This document shows, in pieces, positions 22,660 to 34,755 of a stretch of 64,000 nt of DNA. Under the pieces are notes generated by a model that was given only the letters and a program-made list of their open reading frames with translations, was not told the origin of the DNA and did not search any database. Made by a program: the position numbers and the translations under genes. The DNA is from Talinum fruticosum. Its lineage: Eukaryota > Streptophyta > Magnoliopsida > Caryophyllales > Talinaceae. The DNA is taken from contig JAITYX010000026.1 in the NCBI GenBank assembly GCA_021018815.1, forward strand, positions 4,464,001-4,528,000, read 5' to 3'. The stretch's first letter is position 1. Every line of letters starts with the position of its first letter.

Positions 22660-23624
22660 CAAGAAATCAATGAGTTCAAACCACTTGCTAGCTTACCTTC
22701 CTTAGACTCGAAGTCCATGGACTATGGGTAAGTGATGAAGAAGATGCGTATGAAACTAAAGATGATAGTGATGATAACTTCGGGGCACACCACCCTTAGA
22801 AGAGGATGATTGTTGGGGAAAACCAAAGAGTCCAGAAATTCAAATCCTTACCGGATCTAGATGACATAATAAACTAATGGGCCCATAACAAACTTGGGAA
22901 TCCACAAAAGGAAAAGGAAATTGCTAAAGAAGATGACCCAATCATGAAACAGACTTCAAAAACTTAAAGTTGATATCTCCATCTAGAGACTCATATCTAC
23001 TTCCCAAAAGCATAAGCACGCTGATGCACTTAACAAAATTAAGGTTTCTCTTAAAATATGCTTGAGGAAGTAGTAGGATTAGTCAATAACGGGGATGGTA
23101 CCATCACGTTTTACAAGAAAGATCTACCGAAGAAAGCGTTGCACACAACAATGCCCTTTACTTAATCGTAACTTACATTAACATGTTTATCCTTCTCACC
23201 TTAGTAGAAAACGGATCTCGCTGTAAATGTTTATCCTTGGAAGACTGCCAAAAGGTTAGGCGGTAGAGAGTAACAACTCTCTATAAAAGCTGTTCATATT
23301 CGAGCTTATGATAACTCCAAAAGAACGACTTTGGGAACGATGACTCTTCCGATCAATGTCGGGCCTATGGCGAAAAATATCGATTTTCAAGTGCTAGACA
23401 TTCCAGCTACTTTTAACCTTCTTCAAGGATGCCATTGGTTACACGACCACCGGGCGGTGCCCTTTACACTACATCGGAAAGTCAAGATGATCATTAAAGG
23501 TCGAGTAGTAACATCATCGGAGACAATTTTTGTGCCACCATCACCTTTAAAGAGTCGATCGTTAAAATTGAACACGATGCTTATGATGAGGAGTTGTATG
23601 GGTTTGAGACCGTCCCTACTATAA
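22660..23624 (+). pseudogene. Gag-pol spacer and protease remnant of the Tat-like element
   Basis: After a broken spacer (22660-23300), the frame at 23331-23624 reads FQVLDIPATFNLLQGCHWLH, then VPFTLHRKVKMIIKG. This is the C-terminal part of a Ty3-type aspartic protease region as found in Tat/Ogre elements. The catalytic D-S/T-G triad is not in an open frame upstream. The spacer is partly duplicated at 25092-25570. Confidence 0.65.
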
Positions 23625-24631
23625 ATAAGGATGAAGCACCTTTCAAGTTCAATCCTTATGTCAACCCTAGTGTCCACTTGATGCTAAGGAACAAGGGTTA
23701 TTTTCTTGACTTACTTTTAGGCATGAGGGCATACCACCGAAACTTTCTAATAACTATAAGTTGGATTAGGCTATCATCCAACTTCTAAAAAATAGCCAGA
23801 GCTAAGTGGGGGATACAAACTATAAGGGTTGCATCATTCACTCGTCCGTTCAACCTAACCCTTTCCTAGTACCCTAAATAAGCAATTCTCGAAAGAAGGG
23901 GATAATTTCTCGTGCTATCATTTACTTGAGCCTTACTACATAAAAGAGACGGATATCCTGGTACCTGATTTAGAGGTCTTCAGGAACTACCATGTATTAG
24001 AAAAGGAACCACCCTACCTCCTCGAGAAGGGACGGACCACACAAGATAGGACTAATATGATTAAGAGTAATATTTTTGGCCTATTATTCGTTCACGAGAA
24101 AAATCTAGAGGTAAATTCATTTTTGGTACTTGTCCTAAGCCATGTGGCATCGGTAGTTTGATCCGTCTAAGTTCATCACCAACGTCGACACCGAAGAGTC
24201 CAAGCATATTACTTACATTGATACTGAGGAAGGCCAAGAAGTTGTCATTCCGGGAGAGCATTATATTTACGAGTCTAGCACTAGGGCTGTTATTTCTATT
24301 TCTAGTTTTGTTAGTTGATCTTACGCTTCGTAATTTGTGTTTCCAAGTCTCATGTACTCATTTCTTCATTCAATACGATGAATCTTTTACCTTACTCTTT
24401 GCCTTCTCCTATTCTTAATTGTTGTGCCTCTAATGATGAACAAGAAATCCCTTAAGAATTAACAAAAGGTAAGAAAGATCATAAAAATCGCTCACTAATA
24501 ATAGAGGAAATAATAACAATTAATTTAGGATCAGCAAATCAACCCTATGAGGTCAAATTGGGAAAACACTAACTCTATTCGGTGTCTTTGTATGGTCCTG
24601 CAAAGATAAGCCAAGGATATATCCAAGTATA
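23625..24631 (+). mobile_element. Degenerate pol linker of the Tat-like element
   Basis: This stretch lies between the protease and RT matches. It has only short frames, with GMRAYHRNFLITISWIRL-like and acidic stretches. I could not assign it to a domain; its position suggests the Tat-lineage spacer before RT. Confidence 0.5.
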
Positions 24632-25087
24632 GTGGAACATACGGTTCCACTCTACAAAGATGCTCAGCTAGTTAAGAAAAAGCTCAGGAGAATGAAACGT
24701 GAATGGGCACTTAAAATTAAGGAAAAGGTCCAAAAGCAGTTAGAAGTCGGGTTTATCAAAGTGGTCCACTACCCTCGGTGGGTAGCAATTATGCCGATTA
24801 TAAAGAAAGATGGCAGGGTTAGAATGTGCATCGATTTCGGGGTTTGAATAAGGTGAGCCCTAAAGATGAATTTCCATTGCCTCATATCAACATTCTAGTA
24901 GATAACACAGTGGGACATGCTACTCTTGAAGATGTCTAAAGAAGATATGGAAAAAATGACCTTTATTACTCAATAGGGGACATATCGCTATGTCGTGATG
25001 CCTTTTGGGCTCAAAAATGTCGGAGCCACGTATCGGAGAATAGCCAACATGTTCCTACATGAGATGATACATAAGGAAGACGAAATT
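24632..25087 (+). pseudogene. Reverse transcriptase N-terminal part of the Tat-like element
   Basis: The frame at 24632-24847 reads VKKKLRRMKREWALKIKEKV followed by IKKDGRVRMCIDF, which is the fingers region of Ty3/gypsy RT of the Tat lineage. A frameshift follows, and then recognisable LPHINILVDN and YRYVVMPFGLKN-type blocks continue to about 25087. It ends just before the catalytic YVDD box. No RNase H or integrase follows, so the element is truncated there. Confidence 0.8.
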
Positions 25088-25091
25088 TATT

Positions 25092-25570
25092 GATGAGTCC
25101 AAACCACTTCCTAGCTATTTTTACCGAACTCATTCCAAGTTCAGTAGGACTCGTCGGTCTTCATTCAAGATATTGATGAGTCCAAACCACTTCCTAGTTT
25201 GCCTCCATTAGATCCGAAGTTCATGGGCTGTGGGTAAGTGACGAGGAAGATGTCTACAAAATAAGAAGTAATAGTGGCAACAACGACAATGACTTCGGGG
25301 CACACCTCCCTTAGATGAAGATGACTTTTGGTGAGAAACTAAATATCTAGCAATCTAATTCCTTACAAGATCTAGACGGCACAATGCACTCGTAGGTCCA
25401 CAACAAACTCGGGAAGCTCCAAAAGAACCTAAAGTCGCTAAAGAAAAACACTCAATCCTAAGAATGCTTCAAAAGTTAAAAGTTAGTATCTCAATTTATC
25501 AACTTATATCTACTTCCTAGAAACATAGTCAGGCTTTGATTGAAGCGCTCAGTAAGATCGAGGTCTCTCC
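25092..25570 (+). pseudogene. Second copy of the Tat-like gag-pol spacer
   Basis: Starting at GATGAGTCCAAACCACTTCC, this matches 22660-23060 of the same element with substitutions. The first 25 bases or so occur twice (25093 and 25172), separated by about 55 bp. Its position after RT is not the natural order, so it marks a rearrangement or a second fragment. Confidence 0.7.
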
Positions 25571-25571
25571 T

Positions 25572-26829
25572 TGTAAGACCCGTAATTTTGGGTTAGGTAG
25601 TTATATGAGTTAAGTTAATTATTTAGCCTTAATGAAATAGAGTAGGTCGAATGACCAAGATATATACGTGATTAGATATTCGTAAACTTATTTGAGTGAA
25701 TCATTATTAGTCCACGTAACTATAATTAGTAACGCGTATTATTTTTGCTCGGATTAGCTAAATAAAAACCCAAGATTGTGCACGCTACTTATTTAGGCCT
25801 ACTCCGGTTATGGCTTAGCAAAAAGAGAAAGGGCAGCTAAAAGAAGATAAGGAAGGGTAAGTTGGGCCCAATAGGTGTTGAACACCGAGCGGTTAGTCGG
25901 TGGAGAGAGACAGAGAGAGAGCAAGTAAGTAGGGTGGCCCGAAGGCCTGAGCGAGAGAAAAAGAAAGGGAAACGGGAGAGGGAGAACCGAGAAAGAGATA
26001 GAGAGGGGGCACAGGAACCGAAGCAGAGGCTAGAGGCCGGGAGCCGAGCGGCGAATGCGGGCAGCCGGCGGACAAAGGCGAAGGAAACGAAGCAAAGCAA
26101 AGCAAAGGAAGGGGAAAGAGGGAGCACCGAACAGGAAAGAGAGAGAGAGAGAGAAAGAGAGAGGAGGCACGCGGTGCAGGAGAACCGGGAGGGGGCTAAC
26201 GACCACCGTCGACCCGAAAACGATGGCTGGCGACCCGAGTAGGCGGCAAACAAGGGAAGAAAGCGAGAGACTCGGGCGGAGCGAGGGCGGAGGAGAGACC
26301 TGAAATAGAGCCGGACGAGCAAGAGTTCGGGAGGCCGGAATTGGGAAAAAGGAAGGGCGACAAGGGAGTAGGACCGAGAGGACGAGCGAGCGAGGGCCGA
26401 GCCGAGAGGTGGTGAGAACCGAAACATCGAACCGAAGCAAGAGGAAGCGAGAGTCCCGAATCGACTCGAAATAGGACGCGAGAACACGGGTGACGAGCAA
26501 GTAATTACAAACCCTAGAATTCGAGGTGAGTAGTCTCATACTCTAAAATATTAGTAATTTCGAAACCCAAATGGATTTATTGTAATTATTGAGTTTGTTG
26601 TGAATACTCGAATGTTTGTGCTATTGAACGAGTTTAGTAGTTCTTTGAAAGTTGAATTAGGAGCCTTGAAAGGATTTGGTAGGCGTTTAAGCTTAAATTG
26701 GAAACTTGGAAATTTGATGGAGTTGGGTAATTAGGTCTAAGGAGTAGTATGGAAAATTAAGTTAGCAATTAGAGATGAACAAGTTATGATTTGGGTGCAA
26801 ATTAGGAGTTAATCGAGCCTTTGAAGGAA
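25572..26829 (+). mobile_element. Ty3/gypsy Tekay-like LTR, 5' half only
   Basis: It starts TGTAAGACCCGTAATTTTGGG. It then carries the same purine-rich tract (about 25860-26480) and the same downstream block as LTR 3 (TAGTCTCATACTCTAAAATA versus 37893). At 26829 it changes without an LTR end into copia gag, so it is truncated. The 216-aa minus-strand frame at 25837-26487 lies in the purine tract and is not a gene. Confidence 0.8.
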
Positions 26830-28268
26830 CAAGCCAAGTGAGACAAGCTCAAATATGAGTTGTTCAAGGTGGCGCTGAAGAAAACATCACTTAGATGTTT
26901 ATACGCTTCACCGATATTACAAACAATCTCAAATCTCGGGGTAGACAGATTTCCCATTAAGAAATGTGCAGAAAAATTCTAAGAAGTCTACCAAAGAAAA
27001 GATGGGGTCCCAAGGTGGCAGCCATTGAGAAAGCTCGGAACCTCTCTTAACTAAAGCCGGACGAATGGATAGACCTATTTTTTATGTAATAATTATGATT
27101 TTTCTCAATTCAAAAACAACTTGTGTCTATCACTTTGGAGAGCATTGGTTTAACAAATGACTTGGAAAACTTGAGACTTACCCTAAGAGAACTCAAGACT
27201 AGTACTCAAGCTAATGAGACCGAGTCCGATTCGCTCGAAAAGAAAATGAGCATCCGAAACGAAAGCTCAATGAGTCTCAAGAGCTTGTTTTGAAATTTAC
27301 TCAAGGTCAGAAAAACCTTGACATGCTTTTAGGATTTTAGTGTGTCTCCTTCAAAAACGAAGGACTTGGTTTTAACAAAGAGGAGGAATCTAATTCCTAC
27401 TCAAATCTTTTCAAAAAGAATTCCAAAACTATGAAGTTTAAGAAGGCTAAGCATGGTCCTATTCATAAAAATGAAAGGAGGACTAAGCCCAAATCAGTTT
27501 TCAGGAGAAAACCTTCTTCACTGTTTATAACGGAAAAGATTTTCAAAAGAAAGAGACAAAGACTCGGTTTTCTAAACGGAAAACTCATAATCGGACCAAA
27601 CCCAAAGTTATTCAATCTGGTTCCCAAGAGTCTTCTTCCTCGAAAAGAACCACAATAAAGGGAGTTACTCGGGTTCGTTAGAGGAAGTGAGAACTCGAAA
27701 AGGACAAAAGGTCATTAGTACCTAGACAGGTGGTTGCTCACGCCACATGTCAGGAGATTCAAGACTCTTTTCCGAGTTGGAAGATTACAAAGGAGGCAAA
27801 GTCACTTTTGGAGATGACAGGTAAGGGCAAGATAGTTGGAATAGGCAAGATTGGGAAAAGAGATAACTTGGTCAACCTAGTCTATCTTATTAAGGGATTA
27901 AAGTATAATTTACTAAGCATCTCTCAATTATGTGACAAAGGTCAAGAGGTAATGTTCACTCGGACAAATTGCTATATTTCGATGCAACCACCAAAGAGAC
28001 TAAGCTCTCAAGTAAGAGATCGGGTAATACCTACACTATTCCTCTTTCGATCCAAGTCAGCATTTATCTTATTTAAAAGCATCATTGCATGATGATTCTT
28101 GGACATGGCATCGTAGACTATGTTATTCATCTCATAGTAAAGCATACTGTATTTACAATAAAAGGACTAACAAAGTGGAAGAAAGCATCAAGATTGTGTT
28201 TAATGAAATTGATAAGGGAAAACCAAGTGAATCAACGTTCTCAAATCTGAAACTCATTCGAGATAAAG
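26830..28268 (+). mobile_element. Copia fragment 2a: gag, protease and integrase with deletions
   Basis: The plus-strand order is gag (26830-27060, matching 42830-43080), a jump that removes the CCHC region, the gag linker (27110-27680), protease (27720-27850; the D-S-G triad is frameshifted), the pre-integrase zone (27880-28115), a second jump, and the integrase C-terminus (28120-28268). Both jumps are internal deletions relative to the complete copy. The start at 26830 abuts a truncated gypsy LTR and the end abuts an LTR fragment. Confidence 0.8.
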
Positions 28269-28270
28269 AA

Positions 28271-28921
28271 CCGTTACAACGGTCAAGAAGGACTTCGTTC
28301 GGAAATTAGTCACAATGGCTAATCTGCTTGGTCATCTATAAGTAGAAGCCACCTCTCAAGACTTGAAGATTGCTGGATTTATTGTTGAAACACATTACTT
28401 AAGCAAAAGTCATTGTTTTCATATTCAATCTTCTATTTACAACTCTCAGCTTGTAATTCATACTTTCCGAGTTGTAAAGTCTTGTAATCTGTTACATACA
28501 CTTCTTACTTTATGAGTAAGGTCCCTTGACTGAGATATAAGGGTTAATTCAGCTCAATTATCCCTAGCTGTAAAGGTCACCTCAATTAGGAATTACTAGA
28601 TTAGATAAGGGAATTTCTAAGTCTAGAAAAACTCTGTAAGGAATTGTTTAAGGGAGCAATTCTAGTTGAGTCGATCTGTTGTATTTTGTGGATTCAAAAT
28701 AGTGGATTTGACTTGGTGCTTGGACTGGCACTGCCCGTGGTTTTCCGCCCCAGGAGGGTTTGCACGTATCTCCGAGTTTACACTTTTCTTAGTCCAATCT
28801 GGACTCATATTGTCTTGTTCATTCTATTCAAGCTTAAATCTTCCAAGTTTGCTAAAATGTCCCCATCACCCTATTCACCTCCCCTCTAGGGTGACTAAGA
28901 CTCTCCAAGAGCTAAGCTTCA
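28271..28921 (+). mobile_element. Copia LTR 3' part inside rearranged pol
   Basis: It starts at CCGTTACAACGGTC, which corresponds to the middle of the family LTR (compare 51008). It continues through a TATA-like CTATAAGTAG (about 28338), the CCCTTGACTGAG block and the final CACCCTATTCACC box, and ends GCTTCA at 28921. It is followed directly by protease/integrase sequence rather than a primer site, so it is not a functional 5' LTR. Confidence 0.8.
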
Positions 28922-31673
28922 GTAGCTACCAAAGGGACAAAAACTCTCGAGTCCGAGGTCGGGTAACACCTATACTATTCCTCATTCTAACTTTAATCAA
29001 GATCTATCATGTTTAAAAGCTTTATTAAATGATGACTCATGGACATGACATCGTAGATTAGGTTATATCAGCATGCATACTATCAAGAAGCTTGCATCTT
29101 ATGGATTAGTTAGAGGATTGCCTAATTGGTTATTTAAGAAAGACAGTATCTACATCCAAAGTTCTTGAATCGATATGTGTTAGTTATTGTTGATGATTAC
29201 TCATGATTTACCCGAGTTTGTTTTCCGAAGAACAAAAATAAAGCCTTCAATGAGTTCACTAAGATCTGTAGGAAAATACAAGTGGAATTTGAGATTCAAA
29301 TAAGAAGAATTCGAATTGATCATGGATGGAGTTCGGGTACTCGGAATTTACGAATTCGTGACAAGAATGATATCTCCCACAACTTCTCAACACCTAAAAC
29401 TCCTCACCAAAATGGAGTAGTGGAGAGAAAGAACAGAACTCTTGAAGATATAGGAAGGACAATAATGATTGAAAATGATCTACTTTACTATTTCTAGGTT
29501 GAGGCAGTAAATATAGCAAACTACACTCTCAATAGATGCCTCATTTTACCCGTTCGAAGAAAACACCCTACAAGCTATACAAAGGGAAGAAGCCTAACAT
29601 TTCCTACTTCAAACCATTGGGATACAAATGATCTGTGCATAACAATGGTAAGGAACATATGACCAAATTTAATGTTAAGTTAAATGAAGGTACTTTTCTT
29701 AGTTACTCATCTTATAGCAAAGATTATCGAATTTTTAACAAGAGAACTAACAAAGTGGTAGAAAGTATCCATGTTATCTTTGATAAGATTGATAATGGTA
29801 GGATAAGTAAATCCACCTTCTTAGATCTCAAGCTCAATCGAGATAAAGATGACTTAGTGGAAGCTGAGCTCAAAATGAACAAAAACAAAGGAACCGAGCT
29901 AACTCGGAATGAGTCGGTTCAAGAACAAGCTCAAACCACAAAAGGACAAGCTGTAGAAGGGAAGCAACAAGTTGAACAACTGAATAACAAAGCATTCAAC
30001 CATCAAATCTGGTAAACCAGAGCACGGGTAAAGCTTTCAAATATGCATCTAGTCACCCACGTGATAACATCATCTCGGACATCAATACTGGGGTAAGAAT
30101 TCGTTCTTTATTGCAAAACTTATGTGCATTTTCAGCATTCATTTCATTAATTAAACCTAAAAATGTACTAGAAGCCTTACTTAAACCTAAATCAGTAGAG
30201 GCCATGCAAGACGAATTATCTCGGTTTAAAAGAAACCAAGTTTGGACTCGACCAAATGACCTTCTAACCACCCAGTTATAGGAACCAAATGGGTATTAAA
30301 AAACAAACTGCATGAGGGAGGATTAGTAATCAGAAACAAAGCTAGATTAGTTGCTTAGGGATATAATCAAAAGAGGGAATTGATTGTGGGGAAACCTTTC
30401 TACCTGTTGCCAGGATCGAGGCAATCCAAATTCTCTTCGCTTTTGCATCCAACATGAACATCAAATTATATCAAATGGATGTTAAGTGTGCATTTCTTAA
30501 TGGTTACATTCAAGAAGAAGTTTATGTTGAGCAACCCCCTGGATTTGAAAACTCTTAATTTCCTAATCATGTTTTCAAATTATAAAAGGCTATGTATAGT
30601 TTGAAACAAGCTCCAAGATATTGGTGTGAAACGATAAGCGGCTTCTTGGTTGAAAATGATTCGAAAAGAGGTCTTACTCGACAAAAATCTTTTCACAAAA
30701 ACCAAGGGTAATGATTTTCTCATTATTCAGATTTATGTTGACGACATTATATTTGGAGCTACTAATGAAACTCTATGATAAGAGTTTTTGAGTTGATGAT
30801 ATAGGAGTTCCAAATGAGTATGATGGGAGAACTCAATTTCTTTCTTGGACTGCAAATCAAACAAGAGAAAAATGGCGTCCATGTTAATCGGTCCAAATAC
30901 ACCAAAGAATTATTCCGAAGTACAAGCTACAAGATGTCAAACATGTAGTAACACCAATGAGTAGCGAGTACCAAACTAGACTAAGATGAGAAAGTTAAAG
31001 CTGTAGATCGAAACTTTATGGAGGTATGATTGGATCTCTACATTGTCTCACATCTAGTATGTCATATATTATGTTTAATGTCTATTTATGTGCAAGATTT
31101 CAAGCTCATCCAAAAGAATCATATCTCACTTGCGGTGAAGAGGATTTTTAGATATCTTACAGGAACTCAAACACTTCATCTTTGGTATTCAAAGGATTTA
31201 AGTCCGACTCTCAATGGATTCTCATATGCTAACTATGCTTGGATATAAGGTTGATAGAAAGAGTACATCGGGAGCATGTCAAATTTTATGTCAATCACTC
31301 ATCTTCCGGCACTTAAAGAAGCCAAATGCAATTGCTCTATCAACAGATAAGGTAGAGTACATAGTAGCTAGAGCCTGTTGTGCTAAGATTTTATGGATCA
31401 AGCAACACTTGAAGGATCTAGAATTGTCATTCACATCCATCGCCATTAAATATGATAATCAAAGTGTCATCAACATCACAAAGAATCCAGTTCAGCACCC
31501 AAACACAAAGCACATCAAGGTTAGATATCATTATGAAAGACCACTCTGAAAAAAGTGATATTAAACTTGAATTTATTCCTACTAAATTTCAATTAGCTGA
31601 AATCTTCACAAAACCTTTGATCGAAGATCAATTTTGCTTTATTAGGAATGACCTTGGCATGATGAATGCATGA
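28922..31673 (+). pseudogene. Copia fragment 2b: integrase, RT and RNase H
   Basis: It begins at the protease-integrase linker and carries the pre-integrase and integrase core (29040-29520; HQNGVVERKNRTLEDIGR), a polar linker (29635-30015), RT (30180-31180) with an intact-looking IYVDDIIFGA catalytic box near 30733, and RNase H (31214-31673). RNase H includes KSTSGACQILCQSL and KYDNQSVINITKNPVQHP, and the fragment ends FIRNDLGMMNA, the family pol C-terminus. Gag and the protease triad are absent. Multiple stops and frameshifts are present throughout. Confidence 0.87.
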
Positions 31674-34103
31674 TTAATTGAGTGATTACACGAGAATTTA
31701 TGTATTTAATTGTTTATTACATATTCGAGTGAATAACTAGTGGATCGGTTGAAATATCATGAAACTAAGCTACGAGGCTATTAAGTTTCTTAGTGTATTC
31801 TAAGTACCCTAAACACTTTTCCGGGTCAAACTCAATTATGAGAAAAATGGACATTAAAATTCCGAGATCATCTCTAATTCAATAGAGAATCTTGGAAATA
31901 TCTTCGAAAATCTCTTTTTCTCTCTTTGTTATGCGAACGGTTAAGAAACCGGCCATTGGATGGAAGCGGTTTCAAGAAGTAACCGCTAGACACTGGAACG
32001 CCAAACGGTCGGCTAGCCGTTACTCAGTAAGCCGAGCCGAGTAAGGCCTTTGTTCCTTAAGAGCCTTTGATTTATAAATAACATCTCTTTATTGTCATTC
32101 ATTCACTTTGCTATCTCTCACTCTCATCTCTCGAACTCAAAAATCCTCACTCGGACACATTTTTAGACTCGGATTCTCTACTCTCATCTTTCTACTCTCT
32201 TACTCTTTATTCTTACTCCTTCACTGTTTTAGTATTTCTCCTTCTAAAATCAAATTCTTTCGTTTTCTATGAACATGCTGCAGAGAGGAAACACGAGTTG
32301 AAGGAGGTCAGCCACCAAAAGGTTAGAACCCGAACTTCGTAGCGTAAGGATCCACAATAAGATACCTCTAAAGGCAAGGCTCTAGCCTTTGATGGGCTAA
32401 AGAATCCCATTGTTGCCCAGCACTACTTTCTCAAAGAAAAATTGTTTTTATCCACCAAAATCTCGTGGATAAAACCACTTCTTAAAATAGGAACTTTTAA
32501 GTACTGTGTTTACGTGATTACATCTACCTCGAGCTAGTGTCGAAATTTCTATCGTAACATGACCGCAAGAGATAATATATGGTCTTCTCTCTAGTTCGGG
32601 GAAGAACATTCGCATTAATCTTCCTCTTCTTCACAAACTCTTTGAGGTTCGGACTCTCTTTCTAAACTCAAATCTTATTCCTTTTGATGAAATAATTGAT
32701 GATTTCTTTAATGAGTATGCTTGGAGTCATCCCCAAATCCAGAAAGAACTTTTACGTGGCTCGAGATAAAGTCCGAAGCCAAACTTCTATGCTTTTTCTT
32801 TATGAGAACTCGTGTTCTCATTCTATCCATCCAAGAAGCACCCCAACAACAAGGTTCTCAAATTTTTGTATGACATTCTAGAAGGATATGAGGTTGACCT
32901 CTTCTCTTTCATCATTGAGTAAATTGCTTCTTTTCCCTCAAATTAAAAGAAACCATCCCTAGCTTTCGAGCTCTACTTTCTGCTATCTTTGCTCACTTTG
33001 AAGTACAACTTCCCGATGATCTACACAAATTTCTTAGGCTAGCTATTTGCATTGGTAGGCTTGAGCTCATCGATCCGGGATACAAGGAAATTTCACTAAG
33101 GAGTATGGATCCACTCTTCAGAACTTCCTCCTCGTCCTTCTCAAACTTAGAAGAGTTATAAAACTCTTCTTCTAATAGGTGGCCCATCATCTTCCCAGCC
33201 TGCCCCTTCTATTGATTTACTTCGAAGGTATCTTCCCAATTTACTATTCTCGCCAAAGAGTTACAATCAACTCTTGGTGCATTCCAAACTTTCATGCCTA
33301 TACAAACTCACCTTCGAGTACGGCTTAGAAGCGAGATATATCGAGTCAAGCTCTAGTAACCGAGCTGAAAGAAGTTATCAAGAGGTAGCAAGACTAGATC
33401 ATCCATCTCCAAGAGTGTAAATCCAAAGCTGCCGATGACTTAGAATCGGGTTCGACTCGGAATCGTCCTCGAGTCTTCCAGTTCTTTTGACTCAAAGTCG
33501 AGAGGATGAAGAAGAAGAAGAAGAATAAGAAGAAGAAGTTGGAGCAGGCCAAGGAGAAAAGGAACCTACGGTTATCTCCTCGAGCACATCCAGATCGGCC
33601 TTAGAAGAGGTTGGGGATGTTGGTCGACCCAGAGCTTAACCTTCCGCTCAACCCACTAAAGTTGAGGAAGTTGAGGGCATAGAAGAGGATATAGAGGAAG
33701 TAAAACCTCTAGTTCGAAGGTCCGCACATCAATAAAAAGCACCTCCTCTCATCCCGCCTCCCATTCCACAACCAGCAACTTCATCTCAAGGTTACGAGAC
33801 GAAAGGGTCCTCATTCCTCCTTTACCACTCGCACTTGCTCCACCCCCTCTTAACTCTCTTATTTTATTTCTTTTTTTCCAACATTTCTTAATCTCTGCTC
33901 TTCCCTCCTTATTTATTTTTGATGAAATGCATAGGGGGATAGATATGTAGGAGAAATAGTTAGTTGGTTTACTGGGGGCTTACTTTTTGTTGAAACTCAT
34001 TCTATGTTTCTGTTTCTAATTTTTTTGAGCAATTAATGAAAGTTAAGTCTGTTTCGAGCATCACCGATTTGTGTTATCTATATTTTTCTTGCTCCGATAA
34101 ATG

Positions 34104-34164
<61 letters not shown>

Positions 34165-34463
34165 TCGATAAACGCTCCGATATATTTATTTTTGCATCAA
34201 TCTACTCCGGTAACGAATTCTAACTTCATTTTTTTCCAACATTTCTAAATTTCCTCTCTTCCCTCCTTATTTATTTTTGATAAAATGCATAGGGTGAGAG
34301 ATATCTAGGAGAAATAGTTAGTTGGTTTAGGGGAGCTTACTTTTATTGAAACTCATTCTATGTTTCTATTTCTAATTTCTTTGAGCAATTAATGAAAGTT
34401 AAGTCTGTTTCCGAACATCATTGATTTTGTTATCTATATTTTTCTTCCTCCGATAAATGCTTA

Positions 34464-34561
<98 letters not shown>

Positions 34562-34755
34562 CATTTACTCGATAAATGCTGTGATATATTTATTTTTGGC
34601 ATCAATCTACTCGGTAATGAATTCTAACTTTATTTTATTATGTCTAACTAAGATCATTTTAATAGTCATTCATTGATGAGCTATGAAAACTTAATTATCC
34701 GAACTTCTAACTGTTTTTGTAAATGCCGAATGCCTTTCATCAAAAAGGGAAACAT
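31674..34755 (+). mobile_element. ORF3 region and 3' untranslated part of copia 2b
   Basis: Between the pol stop and the 3' LTR lie a TATA-containing leader (about 32068, GATTTATAAATAAC), an ORF3 remnant (about 32270-33850) and a repeat-rich 3' part. The ORF3 remnant is read in several frames and ends in an acidic and basic low-complexity segment (33480-33740). The 3' part includes a 2-copy tandem repeat with (TA)n tracts. Weak similarity to the ORF3 of the complete copy is seen in ILEGYEVDLFSFIIE-like sequence near 32880. No intact frame remains. Confidence 0.65.
33871..34630 (+). repeat. Two-copy tandem repeat of about 360 bp with (TA)n cores
   Basis: Unit 1 starts at TTTTTTCCAACATTTC (33875) and unit 2 at the same word (34231). 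Each continues through CTCTTCCCTCCTTATTTATT, ATGAAAGTTAAGTCTG and a (TA)n tract into TACTCGATAAA. The (TA)n tracts cover 34106-34163 (about 29 units) and 34466-34559 (about 47 units). The copies differ by point changes and in TA length. Confidence 0.85.

Noticed and set aside
25837..26487. 216-codon minus-strand open frame
   Set aside because: It lies in the purine-rich LTR tract. Its Ser/Arg/Leu/Pro bias and the parallel open frames in other phases show it is a composition artefact.
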